The translations under genes were made by a program, and so were the position numbers. Shown here piece by piece: positions 9,401-17,400 of a stretch of DNA of 64,000 nt. The notes under the pieces were generated by a model that was not told the origin of the DNA, did no database searches, and saw nothing but the letters and a program-made list of their open reading frames with translations. Source of the stretch: Lentisphaeria bacterium. Its GTDB lineage: Bacteria > Verrucomicrobiota > Lentisphaeria > Victivallales > Victivallaceae. The stretch is taken from NCBI GenBank assembly GCA_017504435.1, contig JAFVRD010000045.1, positions 1 through 64,000 on the forward strand. The letters run 5' to 3'. Numbering within the stretch: the first letter of the stretch is position 1; every line of letters starts with the position of its first letter.

Positions 9401-9594
9401 ATGGTACCGGCAAGCAAATGCCCGTAATGCGGCAATCCGGTCGCAAACGGAGGACCGTCGTAAAAGACAAATTCTTCGCCGCCTTTGCGCTGATCCAGAG
9501 ATTTTTTGAAAGTATCATTTTTTTCCCAGAGTTTCAGGATTTCCTGCTCCATTTCCGGGAAATTGACCTGATTGGAGATGTTTTTGAAAGCCAT
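6439..9594 (-). CDS. ileS: Isoleucyl-tRNA synthetase, type 2
   Basis: 1051 residues from the ATG at 9594; an upstream in-frame start would add 14 unlikely residues. It charges tRNA-Ile in the cytoplasm. The class I motifs are GLPHYGHLLAG (HIGH equivalent HYGH at 56-59) and KMSKR (KMSKS equivalent, about 603). DGPPFATGLPHYGHLLAGT, CP1 editing sequences such as WTTTPWTLPENLAI and THGLPIEALAQ are present, and the long C-terminal region is of the eukaryote-like IleS2 class. That class is known for low mupirocin sensitivity. A good -35/-10 lies at 9646-9674. apbE follows within 4 bases. Confidence 0.97.
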   Translation of the reverse strand: MAFKNISNQVNFPEMEQEILKLWEKNDTFKKSLDQRKGGEEFVFYDGPPFATGLPHYGHLLAGTIKDVVPRYQTMCGKYVARRFGWDTHGLPIEALAQDALNINGAFEIREFGVDKFNEQCRSMVLRYVGEWRRTVTRMGRWVDFDNDYKTMNPQFMETIWWIFKQLWNQNRVYKSYRIMPYSWKLSTPLSNFEAGSNYKDVQDPAVTVRVKVKSGADAAWGDTYLLVWTTTPWTLPENLAICAGAEVEYSIVRDLTDPAKACYVMATERVSALFRKAEDFETVATLKGSDLKGWTYEPLFPYFAEFAAEGAFRVLNDDYVSTGDGVGLVHIAPAYGEDDFRVCREAGIMVIADPLDTSCNFTDKVPEYAGRFCKDCDKDIIRRLKEEGKLVHQATITHSYPFCDRTDTPLIYRAIEAWYVRVEDLHERLAANNENVRWQPDYVGGKRFTNWLLNARDWNISRNRFWGSCIPVWINDEDPEDRICVGSVAELEELSGEKVTDLHKHFIDKIVIRKDGKTYHRTPEVLDCWFESGAMPYAQEHYPFENKEHFEKNFPADFIAEGLDQTRGWFYTLMVLGTCLFDKCPYRNVVVNGLILAEDGQKMSKRKKNYPDPNEVIDRCGADALRLFMLGSQVVRAEDLKFSEAGVKEILRGVMIPMWNALSFFTTYANVDGYDPGAGEVTAPANPANVLDRWILSSASQMVEEIRYEMDNYNLQKAATRFSRFIDDLTNWYIRRSRRRFWKSDSDADKREAYQTLHYVLLLFAKTAAPFIPFTTEAIYQAIKTPGMPDSVHLCDYPEPDDCRDEYLEKQMALTMLAVSQGRFLRTANNLKVRQPLARAILALGDAQEREMVQGTAQIIADELNVKSVDFCDDEEQLVKRSCKANFKALGARLGKEMKAAAAKIAQLSAAEISAILSGKPLDIELSDGSKAAITADDLIIKREERPGLVASSENGVTIALETVLTPELEAEGMAREMVSKLQNLRKELKFDVTDRIKVTYSAGETAGKAMADYRDYIAGEVLAAEFIPGSGDTELDINGAAVKVTVVKA

Positions 9595-9645
9595 AATAAA
9601 AAAGCCTTTTCTTGAATATAAGTTATAAAAAAACATTTTGTGTTT

Positions 9646-9674
9646 AATATAACCTCTTTCCCGTTCAAAGTCAA
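9646..9674 (-). promoter_or_regulatory. Sigma-70-type promoter for ileS-apbE
   Basis: On the minus strand TTGACT (9669-9674) is separated by 17 bases from TATATT (9646-9651). The leader to the ileS ATG is about 45 nt, too short for a T-box. Confidence 0.75.
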
Positions 9675-9816
9675 TTATTTCTCCCTAAAAATAAAAAAGT
9701 TGGTACGATTTTTCGTCCCGGCACTTGAAAAACCCGGGGTATGCGGTTAGTTTATATGCGTGGATATGTAATTGCAGCGTGATTTTCACAAGAAAACTTT
9801 GAAGGATTTACAGATC

Positions 9817-10413
9817 ATGAAAAAATTTATGTTCCTGCTGACGGTATGTTTCTCCATTTGCACTCTTTCTGCGGCTGAAGTTCTGCCTTACAACGGTGAA
9901 GGCTCGGTAAAAGATGTCAACTGGGGAGAAAAATTCGCCCTCTATCTGCCCAACCGTATTCTGGATGCTTTGGACATGTTCAGCGTTTCTCTGGGGATCG
10001 GTCCGGTCGTGGAAGCCCGTTTGATGGGAACCCGTCTGGCAGATGTCGGTGCCGGTTACAGTGCTACGACATTCAAACTTTACAAAGCCCACAACCGCCA
10101 GTACGGTATCGGTATGGAAGATGGCTGGTACTGGTCATTCATCTTTGTCGGCGAAGAGGAATTCTGTGTCCGCGACGGCTCTCTGCTGGTTGACAAATTC
10201 GTGGAATGCCGTGCCGGAGTTCCGACTCCGGAAATGCGGGTCTATGATTATTTTGAAGGTCCCCGCGATTTCTGGGCGATCGGCGGTTCTCTCGGACTGG
10301 GTATTGACGGTGATCTCTACATCCACCCGGTCGAATGGGTCGACTTTGCATTGGGCTTCCTGATGATCGACATCCGTTGTGATGACCTGACATTTGACAG
10401 TTTCAACCGCTGA
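9817..10413 (+). CDS. Exported protein of unknown function
   Basis: 198 residues. I do not recognise a family. A clear signal peptide (MKKFMFLLTVCFSICTLSAAE) is followed by a Gly- and aromatic-rich sequence with alternating hydrophobics (FSVSLGIGPVVEARL, GGSLGLGIDGDLYIHPVEWV), which suggests a small beta-rich envelope protein. The ATG at 9817 is preceded by GAAGGA and is preferred over an upstream start that would bury the signal peptide. Only 3 bases separate it from the Cys-cluster gene downstream. Confidence 0.75.
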   Translation: MKKFMFLLTVCFSICTLSAAEVLPYNGEGSVKDVNWGEKFALYLPNRILDALDMFSVSLGIGPVVEARLMGTRLADVGAGYSATTFKLYKAHNRQYGIGMEDGWYWSFIFVGEEEFCVRDGSLLVDKFVECRAGVPTPEMRVYDYFEGPRDFWAIGGSLGLGIDGDLYIHPVEWVDFALGFLMIDIRCDDLTFDSFNR

Positions 10414-10416
10414 AAA

Positions 10417-10755
10417 ATGGATGACTTCAAGTGCCTCCGCTGCGGCGCATGCTGCCGGTGGAAAGGGGCGGTGAAACTTGACAATGCCGAAGTTGATGCC
10501 ATTGCCGGATTTCTGCAAATGCCGGTGGAGGAATTTCTGGCAGATCATACGGTGATCACTCCTGACCGCAAACATCTGTCGCTGTGCGAAAAAAGCAACG
10601 GCGAATGTGAATATCTGACCAGTGATGCAGACGGCTTGCCGGCATGTACCATCGAACCGGTCAAACCGCGGCAATGCCGGATATTTCCGGAAAAATGGAA
10701 CTTCCCGGATTGGCAGAAAGTATGTGCCGGCGGCAGAGCGATGAAAAAGATGTGA
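10417..10755 (+). CDS. YkgJ-type cysteine cluster protein
   Basis: 112 residues. The N-terminal CLRCGACCRW (Cys 6, 9, 12, 13) and later cysteines in CEYL, CTIEP, PRQCRIFP and VCAGG match the UPF0153/YkgJ CxxCxxCC family, which is thought to bind a metal or Fe-S cluster. The biochemical role of the family is not established. It follows the exported protein by 3 bases and precedes gmk by 52. Confidence 0.85.
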   Translation: MDDFKCLRCGACCRWKGAVKLDNAEVDAIAGFLQMPVEEFLADHTVITPDRKHLSLCEKSNGECEYLTSDADGLPACTIEPVKPRQCRIFPEKWNFPDWQKVCAGGRAMKKM

Positions 10756-10807
10756 CCGCATAAGTGTGCTTATCAATCAAACCTTGCAAATAAATTCTCA
10801 AAAAAAC

Positions 10808-11422
10808 ATGAAAAGAAACGGTAATCTCATTGTTATTTCCGGCCCCAGCGGAGTCGGCAAATCCACTCTGATAAAAAAAGTCCGGGAAACGCTGGATGAT
10901 CTGCAATTCTCCATCTCCTGCACGACCAGATCTCCCCGCGAAGGAGAGAAACACGGCAGAGAATATTACTTTATGAGTGATGATGAATTCAACACCAAAC
11001 TTGCCGCCGGGGAATTTCTGGAGCATGCCACCGTGTTCAAACACAGCTACGGTACTTTGCGCAGTGAAGTAGTCTCCCGCATCGAACGCGGTGAAGAGGT
11101 GCTGCTGGATATTGATGTGCAGGGCGCAAAACAGATCCGGCAGGCGGCTGAACACGATAAACTGATTTCTGCCGCCGCCCAATTTATCATTATCGCGCCG
11201 CCCGATCTGGATACTTTGAAATCCCGGCTCTGCGGGCGCAATTCCGAAACACCGGAACAACTCAAACTCCGGCTGGATGCTGCAGTCAGTGAATTGCAGA
11301 ACTTCCGGATATACGATTATGTCGTTGTCAATGGTGATCTGGATACCGCCGCGGCAGAATTGACGGCGATTTTCCGGGCGATCCGGCTGCGCAGTACCAA
11401 TATTACCGGAGATATTTTCTGA
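10808..11422 (+). CDS. gmk: Guanylate kinase
   Basis: 204 residues. It phosphorylates GMP/dGMP to GDP/dGDP with ATP in the cytoplasm. The P-loop GPSGVGKST is near residues 11-19; the GMP-binding segment SCTTRSPREGEKHGREYYF and the lid/adenine region (LKSRLCGRNSETPEQLKLRL) are present. The ATG at 10808 is preferred; an in-frame GTG at 10766 would add 14 residues, and neither has a convincing Shine-Dalgarno. It ends 2 bases before coaC. Pairing gmk with the CoaC/CoaBC gene is common in bacteria (often with rpoZ between, which is not seen here). Confidence 0.96.
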   Translation: MKRNGNLIVISGPSGVGKSTLIKKVRETLDDLQFSISCTTRSPREGEKHGREYYFMSDDEFNTKLAAGEFLEHATVFKHSYGTLRSEVVSRIERGEEVLLDIDVQGAKQIRQAAEHDKLISAAAQFIIIAPPDLDTLKSRLCGRNSETPEQLKLRLDAAVSELQNFRIYDYVVVNGDLDTAAAELTAIFRAIRLRSTNITGDIF

Positions 11423-11424
11423 AC

Positions 11425-11955
11425 ATGAGCAAACTTATCGTCCTCGGAGTCACCGGCGGCATTGCCGCTTACAAAGCCGCTGATTTGTGCAGTAAATTGG
11501 CAAAACAATATGACGTTCAGGTCATCATGACTGAAAATGCCTGCCGTTTCGTCACGCCATTGACCTTCCGTACGCTCTCCCGCCGCCCGGTCATCTCCAC
11601 ATTATGGGAAGATGAGACCCAGTGGCGGCCGCGCCATGTGGCACTTGCCAATGAAGCGGATTTACTGGTCGTTGCCCCGGCAACCGCCAATTTTCTTGCC
11701 AAAGCTGCCCACGGTATCGCAGATGATGCCTTAAGTACATTTGCAGCTGCTTTCAACGGCACCAAACTCTTTGCCCCTGCCATGAATCCGGAAATGTGGG
11801 CAAATGCCGCCTGCCGGGAAAATGTGGAGACCCTCCGCCGCCGGGGAGTGAATTTTGCCGGTCCTGCCGCCGGCCATGTCGCCTGCGGAGCTGACGGCAC
11901 CGGAAGAATGCTTGAAGCCGGTGAAATCGCCGACTGCATCCGGAAACTGCTGTAA
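11425..11955 (+). CDS. coaC: Phosphopantothenoylcysteine decarboxylase (CoaC only)
   Basis: 176 residues, an HFCD-family flavoprotein equal in length to the N-terminal half of CoaBC (Dfp). It decarboxylates 4'-phosphopantothenoylcysteine in CoA synthesis using FMN. Seen are GVTGGIAAYKAADL, the catalytic His in RHVALANEADLLVVAPATAN, the PAMNPEMW loop with its Asn, and the flexible-flap Cys in AACGADGTGRM-type sequence (VACGADGTGRM). The CoaB synthetase half is absent here; no CoaB gene appears in the window. It follows gmk by 2 bases, consistent with one operon. Confidence 0.92.
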   Translation: MSKLIVLGVTGGIAAYKAADLCSKLAKQYDVQVIMTENACRFVTPLTFRTLSRRPVISTLWEDETQWRPRHVALANEADLLVVAPATANFLAKAAHGIADDALSTFAAAFNGTKLFAPAMNPEMWANAACRENVETLRRRGVNFAGPAAGHVACGADGTGRMLEAGEIADCIRKLL

Positions 11956-12154
11956 TCCCCCCCTTTTCAGAAAAAGCGAAGCTGCTTTAGAGGGATCAGC
12001 CATTTCCAGGTGCGTAAGCGGACTTTTTATTTATCTCTTCTCAATGGGAACAGAGCGTTCCAAATAAAAAACCCCGGAAAGCACACTGCTTTCCGGGATC
12101 GTACCCAACAAAAATCCTCATCAGCCGCACACGCGGCTGTTGATATTATTGATC
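11956..12154. other. Intergenic region between convergent coaC and rbr
   Basis: About 200 bases between convergent genes. Apart from the rbr terminator (12061-12097) and a weak AAAGC/GCTTT hairpin near 11975-11990, which may end the gmk-coaC transcript, I see no gene. Confidence 0.6.
12061..12097 (-). terminator. Rho-independent terminator of perR-rbr
   Basis: Perfect 10-bp stem CCCGGAAAGC / GCTTTCCGGG with a 5-base loop (12073-12097), followed on the minus strand by GTTTTTTATTTG. It lies 58 bases past the rbr stop. Confidence 0.9.
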
Positions 12155-12688
12155 TCAGTAGTTCTTAGCCTCAATTTCAAAGTAAGCGCGCGGATGTTTG
12201 CAGGTCGGGCAAAGTTCCGGAGCTTTTTCGCCGATATGAACATGACCGCAGTTACGGCATTCCCAGCGGTTCGGACCGGTTTTGACCCAGACTTCACCGT
12301 TTTCAACGTTGGCAAGAAGTTTCCGATAGCGTTCTTCATGACGTTTTTCGATCGCGGCAACGAGTTCAAACTGTTTGGCGATATCGTTGAAACCTTCTTC
12401 TTTGGCTTCTTTGGCGAAATTGGCATACATTTCAGTCCATTCTTCGTGTTCACCGGCAGCAGCGGCTTTCAGATTGGCCATGGTATCGCCGATACCGCTG
12501 AGAGCTTTGAACCAGAGTTTGGCATGTTCTTTTTCATTGTTTGCGGTGGCTTCAAAAATCGCTGCGATCTGCTCATAACCCTCTTTGCGGGCGGCACTGG
12601 CAAAGTAAGTATACTTGTTGCGGGCCTGAGATTCACCGGCAAATGCGTAAGCGAGATTGGCGGCGGTTTTGCTTCCTTTGAGTTCCAT
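12155..12688 (-). CDS. rbr: Rubrerythrin
   Basis: 177 residues. It is an NADH-dependent peroxidase that protects anaerobes from hydrogen peroxide. The ferritin-like di-iron domain (about 1-135) shows the metal-ligand helices [20 protein letters not shown] and [10 protein letters not shown]. The C-terminal rubredoxin domain has two pairs, CRNC and CPTC, for FeCys4. The ATG at 12688 has AAGGAG about 9 bases upstream. The Fur/PerR gene lies 48 bases upstream in the same direction, and a strong terminator follows. Confidence 0.96.
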   Translation of the reverse strand: MELKGSKTAANLAYAFAGESQARNKYTYFASAARKEGYEQIAAIFEATANNEKEHAKLWFKALSGIGDTMANLKAAAAGEHEEWTEMYANFAKEAKEEGFNDIAKQFELVAAIEKRHEERYRKLLANVENGEVWVKTGPNRWECRNCGHVHIGEKAPELCPTCKHPRAYFEIEAKNY

Positions 12689-12736
12689 AATATTTGTCTC
12701 CTTGTTTTTGTTGCGGAACACATCCGCTTGATTGAA

Positions 12737-13156
12737 TTACTTATTGCATTCCGGACACAATCCGGTAAAGCGCATTTCCATGTGTCTTATTACTCCGGGG
12801 ATTTCCAGCTGTCCGGCAAATTTTTCCGGATCCAACTCCAGTGAAAAATCAGCGATCGCGCCACATTCCTCACAGATAAAGTGCCCATGCGGAGTTGTAT
12901 TGGAGTCATATCTTGCCCCGGTAATATGATCCAGACGCCAGATCAAACCGTGACCGGCAAATTCATTGAGGATCCGGTAGACACTCTCCCTGGTCACGGT
13001 CGGCAGTTTGCTTTTGACCTCCGCCCAGATCGAATCCACATCCGGATGTTTCCGGTTTCCATGAATGCAGTTGTAAACCGCGAGACGCTGCGGCGTACAT
13101 TTCCAGCCGAACTTTTTACAAAAAGCAGCAAAAACTTCCTGTTTGCGTGCATCCAT
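12737..13156 (-). CDS. perR: Fur-family regulator, probably PerR
   Basis: 139 residues. The N-terminal winged helix (TPQRLAVYNCIHGNRKHPDVDSIW, about 20-43) is followed by the dimerisation/metal domain with TPHGHFICEECG (regulatory His and first Zn Cys pair) and the last Cys pair LCPECNK. Its position directly upstream of rubrerythrin argues for PerR (peroxide sensing) over iron-sensing Fur; sequence alone does not prove this. The ATG at 13156 follows AGGGAG; a TTG at 13177 with AAGGAG is a possible alternative. It is probably autoregulated from the promoter at 13197-13225. Confidence 0.88.
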   Translation of the reverse strand: MDARKQEVFAAFCKKFGWKCTPQRLAVYNCIHGNRKHPDVDSIWAEVKSKLPTVTRESVYRILNEFAGHGLIWRLDHITGARYDSNTTPHGHFICEECGAIADFSLELDPEKFAGQLEIPGVIRHMEMRFTGLCPECNK

Positions 13157-13196
13157 TTTTTCATCTCCCTGCAACAACTTTCTCCTTATGCAATTA

Positions 13197-13225
13197 AATA
13201 TAACATTTATTTACATATAAGTCAA
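13197..13225 (-). promoter_or_regulatory. Promoter for perR-rbr
   Basis: Minus strand TTGACT (13220-13225), 17-base spacer, TATATT (13197-13202). The AT-rich spacer TATATGTAAATAAATGT would be a suitable place for a PerR box, but no textbook box is evident. Confidence 0.8.
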
Positions 13226-13248
13226 ATCAATATTTGAAATTTTTTTTA

Positions 13249-13323
13249 ATTTTTCAGCTCTGTACTGAAAAAGTACTGATAAAAAGATAAAATATGCCAC
13301 CGGGTGCTGCCCGGACGCGGTCC
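13249..13323 (-). repeat. Dispersed ~75-bp repeat, copy A
   Basis: The reverse complement of this stretch matches 35486-35560 with about five mismatches and one indel. Shared core blocks are GGACCGCGTCCGG, ACCCGGTGGC and CAGTACAGAGCTGAAAA. The rest of the perR/LacI intergenic region (13324-13440) shows no gene. Confidence 0.85.
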
Positions 13324-13457
13324 GGCAGCGGAATATCTGCCGCAGAAAAATCAGTCTATGTTCAGTACACCGCCAATTTTTTACTGCACACTGAATACAG
13401 AGTGATTTTTCTGCTTTTTTTTGTCTCGCAGCTTGATTTAATTTGAGAACGGCAATA

Positions 13458-13477
13458 TTGTATATCCTGTAATACAA
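13458..13477. promoter_or_regulatory. Palindromic operator candidate upstream of LacI-type gene
   Basis: TTGTAT-N8-ATACAA, perfect 6-base arms, ends 28 bases before the regulator ATG. The size and position suit an autoregulatory LacI/GalR operator, but half-site sequence alone cannot confirm it. Confidence 0.45.
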
Positions 13478-13505
13478 AACGTTTAAATTCCGGGAAAATT
13501 TTTTT

Positions 13506-14474
13506 ATGACCTGCACCCTTAAACAATTGGCTGAACAACTGAATGTTTCGATCGGTACAGTAAGTTTGGCACTGCGTAATTCGCCGCTGGTTGCAGAAAA
13601 AACCCGCAAACGGATCATTGAATTGGCAGAAAGTCAGGATTATGTCCAAAGCAGCTTCGGCAGAGCACTGCAGTCGCGCTGTTCCAAATTGATCGGAGTG
13701 TTGCTGCCGACCCTCACCAGCAGTTTTTTCAACGAACTTCTGCAGGGGGCCGGCGAAGGTGCTGTTTCTTCCGGTTACGGATTGATGCTGGGCTGGATAA
13801 CTGAAGATAAAGAGTACACCAATCCGCAGATAACTTTGATGCTGGAAAAAGAGATCGATGCTCTGATAATCGCCTCTCACGGCAAAAATTTTGACTTTTA
13901 TGCCAACCGTTTTATCCGGCGTAACAAACCGGTGGTATACTGCAACGGATCCCCATCCGAAAATTGTTCTTCGGTATGTACTGATGATGTACTGGGGGGG
14001 AAACTTGCCGTGCAAGCTCTGGCGGAATACGGTCATAAAAAAATTCTCTGCGCTCAATATTATTCATCCCGCTGGGCAGGCAATCAGGCTGCGGCATCCC
14101 AATACGGAGTGCAGTTGGTTCCATTCACCGATTACAATGCGGTACTGCCGCTTTTCGCCGGCGACAGGGATATCACCGGTATCGTATGTCACTCCGACGA
14201 AGGAGCATCACTGGTCATGCACACACTCAGACATCATGGTTATTCTGATACCGGAGATTTCTCCATTATCGGTTACAATGACCTTTCCATTGCTTCACAC
14301 CCGGAATTTCAACTTACCACCGTTGCCCAGCAGCGCAAAAATCTGGGCAGTACCGCAGTTGAAATCGCGTTGGAACAATTAAAAAATCCGGGGAACCACC
14401 CTACACATAGATTACTCGATCCGTTTCTGGTGAAACGCCAAACTCTGAATCCGGCACGCCGGAGAAAAAAATAA
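13506..14474 (+). CDS. LacI/GalR-family transcriptional regulator
   Basis: 322 residues. The N-terminal helix-turn-helix (TLKQLAEQLNVSIGTVSLALRNSPLVAEKTR, about 4-34) and hinge are followed by a periplasmic-binding-protein-like sensor (KLIGVLLPTLTSSFFNELLQG through SIIGYNDLSIASHPEFQLTTV). Effector type cannot be read from sequence; a sugar is likely because the next gene, 19 bases downstream, is a large exported glycoside hydrolase. It probably controls that gene and itself. Confidence 0.93.
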   Translation: MTCTLKQLAEQLNVSIGTVSLALRNSPLVAEKTRKRIIELAESQDYVQSSFGRALQSRCSKLIGVLLPTLTSSFFNELLQGAGEGAVSSGYGLMLGWITEDKEYTNPQITLMLEKEIDALIIASHGKNFDFYANRFIRRNKPVVYCNGSPSENCSSVCTDDVLGGKLAVQALAEYGHKKILCAQYYSSRWAGNQAAASQYGVQLVPFTDYNAVLPLFAGDRDITGIVCHSDEGASLVMHTLRHHGYSDTGDFSIIGYNDLSIASHPEFQLTTVAQQRKNLGSTAVEIALEQLKNPGNHPTHRLLDPFLVKRQTLNPARRRKK

Positions 14475-14493
14475 TATGAGGAACTATCCGATC

Positions 14494-17400
14494 ATGAAAA
14501 AACTTTTTGCATTTATGTTACTTTTGCCGTTGATATCAGCCGCTTCTGATCCACTTATTCTGAGAGAAAAAATCCTGCCCGGAACAGTTGAACCGTATCC
14601 TGAATCCTCCCGGGAAACGTTGAATCTGACCCCGGAGCACGCCAACGCCGGTACGTTATCTTTCTGGGTGTGTCCGCAAAATTGGGATGACCGGGAACAA
14701 GCCTGGCACTTTTTTGTCCGTGGCGGCAAAGTTTCCAGTAAAAAGCCGCATTTGATGTTGTACCGTTTTCCTGCTGGAATCATAAGATTGCTGTGGAGCA
14801 AAAATTCTGCATCAAAAAAAACCATTGACATCAATGTCAATGGAGAATTCACAGCGGGGAAATGGACTCATCTGGCATTCACCTGGGAACAGAAAGAGAC
14901 CGAGACACACCTGCAGTTTTATATCAATGGGAAGCTGAAAAAAAGCCGTTCCGGAAATTTTATGATGGCAGAGGATTTCCCACTGCAATGGGTTATCGGC
15001 GACATACCGCAATGGAATCCGCAAAGTCCGAACCGGACGATACTGGGCAGATGTGAACTTTACAAACGGGTTCTTACAAAAGATGAGATCGCCGTGATGG
15101 CAGGACAGCAATTCACCAATGGCAGCATGACTTATATCAACCGGCGTTTCACGCCAGGCAGCACTAATGTGATATGCGGCAGCTCAAATGTTCCGGCAGA
15201 TTTCATGCAGGTGGTTTTTGCCGGAGAATCCGGTAAGACCACTGAACAACGCATTCCGGTCAAAAATGTACCCAATGGTTTTGAAGCAACATTGAATATC
15301 CCGGAATCCGCAGTGGAAACCCGTATGACCCTGTGTAAAAATGATTCAACCTCCCCCATCTGGCGTATCACCCAAATCTCATATGCCCCGTGGCTGCCGC
15401 CGCTGCTGCCGGACTACTGGCAGGCCTCCTGGATATGGCTGGGGAACCGTTCCGCGGCGAATACTCACCGGTATTTGCTGCGGGAATTTGAAGCTGATCC
15501 GGCAGAGCTGACTCTGGCTGCATTTCAATGGGCATGTGATGAACGGGCAGATGTCTACATCAACGGCACGCACATCGGGCAGGTAAATTCATGGGCGGTT
15601 CCTCAAGTTAATGACAAACTGCTGCCACTGTTGAAAAAAGGTAAAAATATTCTGGCGGTTGATGCCTATAATTATGGCGGAGGTGCCGGATTTTTCGGAG
15701 AATTGACTCTGCTGAAAAAAGATGGTTCCGCACTTAAAATAGGCAGCGATGATACCTGGAAAGCTTCGGAAGAACTGATCAACGGTTGGGAACAACCTGG
15801 TTTTAACTCCTCCGGTTGGCTGAATGCAGAAATACTCATGCGTCCGCCGCAAGTTCCTTATGGGATGACCCCTTACCGGAATTTTGTTACGATCCCGGAA
15901 GTCAAAAAAATCTCTCCTGATTTGGATTCCGTGCTGGATTCCGGACAGAAAAGTGTCATCCGGGCTGAATACACCATGCCGTCCCGGCTACCGCAGTCTC
16001 CGGTGGAATTTTCTCTGCACTTTGCCGACGGGGAAATATTCCGTACCCCGGCCAAAATGACCATTAAAGACGGCAAACTTGTTCTGGATGCAGAAATATT
16101 TTTCCCTGCCGCAGCAATTCCCGGAGAATACCGTGTTTTTGCAGAGTGCCGCGGCATGAAATTTACAAATCCGGAAATCGGTAGAATAACTGTAAAAACC
16201 GGACGTGTTGATAATGAATTGACTGCAGAAGTGAAAAATATCAACGGTTCTCCGGTTTTGCTGCTCAACGGTCAGGCAGTTCCGGCAATGCTTTACAGAA
16301 CAGCCATAAATTTCCGTAATGAAACAGCGATGAACCGTTTTATTACCCGCTTTGACCGTAATAATATACATCTGGCAGAGTTGAGCATTGATTTGAATTC
16401 GCTTTGGGAAGCAGATAATTCTCTGAATACAAAGGCTCTCGACCGAATGATCATGTCGGCCTTTTTCTATGCTCCTGATATCAAACCGGTGATATTTTTC
16501 GGATTGAACGCCCCGGAACACCTGGTAAAAAAATACCCGTTGGAACGGTTTACCGGCAATACCGGCGTGATCGAGCAATTATCTTATGCTTCGGATATTT
16601 ACCGCAAAGAAACGGCAGCGATCCTGAAAAAAATCATTGCCTGTATAAAAAAACGTCCTTATTACAACCGTATTGCCGGATTCGGATTCGGCGGCGGCGA
16701 AGATGGTCAATTCATGCAGTGGACAGGACGTAATTTGAATTTTATCGGTGATTACAGTGTGCCGATGCAAAAATATTACCATCGTCTGCTGCAGAAAAAA
16801 TACGGTACTATTGAAAAATTGAATGCAGCATGGCAGAAATCATACCTGAATTTTTCTGAAATACCGATTCCGTCCGTCAAACGCCGTACCGGAGATGGAG
16901 TCAAGCATTTTCTTGATCCGGTCACTGACGGAGATATTGCAGATTTCAACCGGGCATTTGCCGACAGTGTTGCAGATTTTCTGCTGGATTGTGCCGCGGC
17001 AGTAAAAGAAGCCTGCGAACATAAAAAAATCACTATGGCGTATTACGGTAAATTTTTCTCCATTGCCGGACATCTGCAGTGGGGTGAGCTGGCGATTGAA
17101 AAAGTATTGAATTCTCCGGCATTGGACTGCCTGATTGCCGTAGAATACAATCAGCGATCCTCCGGCAATCCCCATTCCGTCAGTGCCGTTCCGGAATCTT
17201 ACGCATTGCATAACAAAATATTTATTGACGAAGCCGATATCCGTACCTTTTTAAGCGGTGCCAAAAATTGGGCATATGCCGGTACCGGTTTTGAAACCGT
17301 TTCCATGATCCGGAAAATGTTTATATTCAACCATGTGCGCGGTCACGGCATTCACTGGTACGACATTCATGGCGGCGCATTCGAAAATGATGCCATCATC

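Noticed and set aside
9595-9640. T-box leader for ileS
   Set aside because: The leader is only about 45 nt and shows no T-box sequence or antiterminator.
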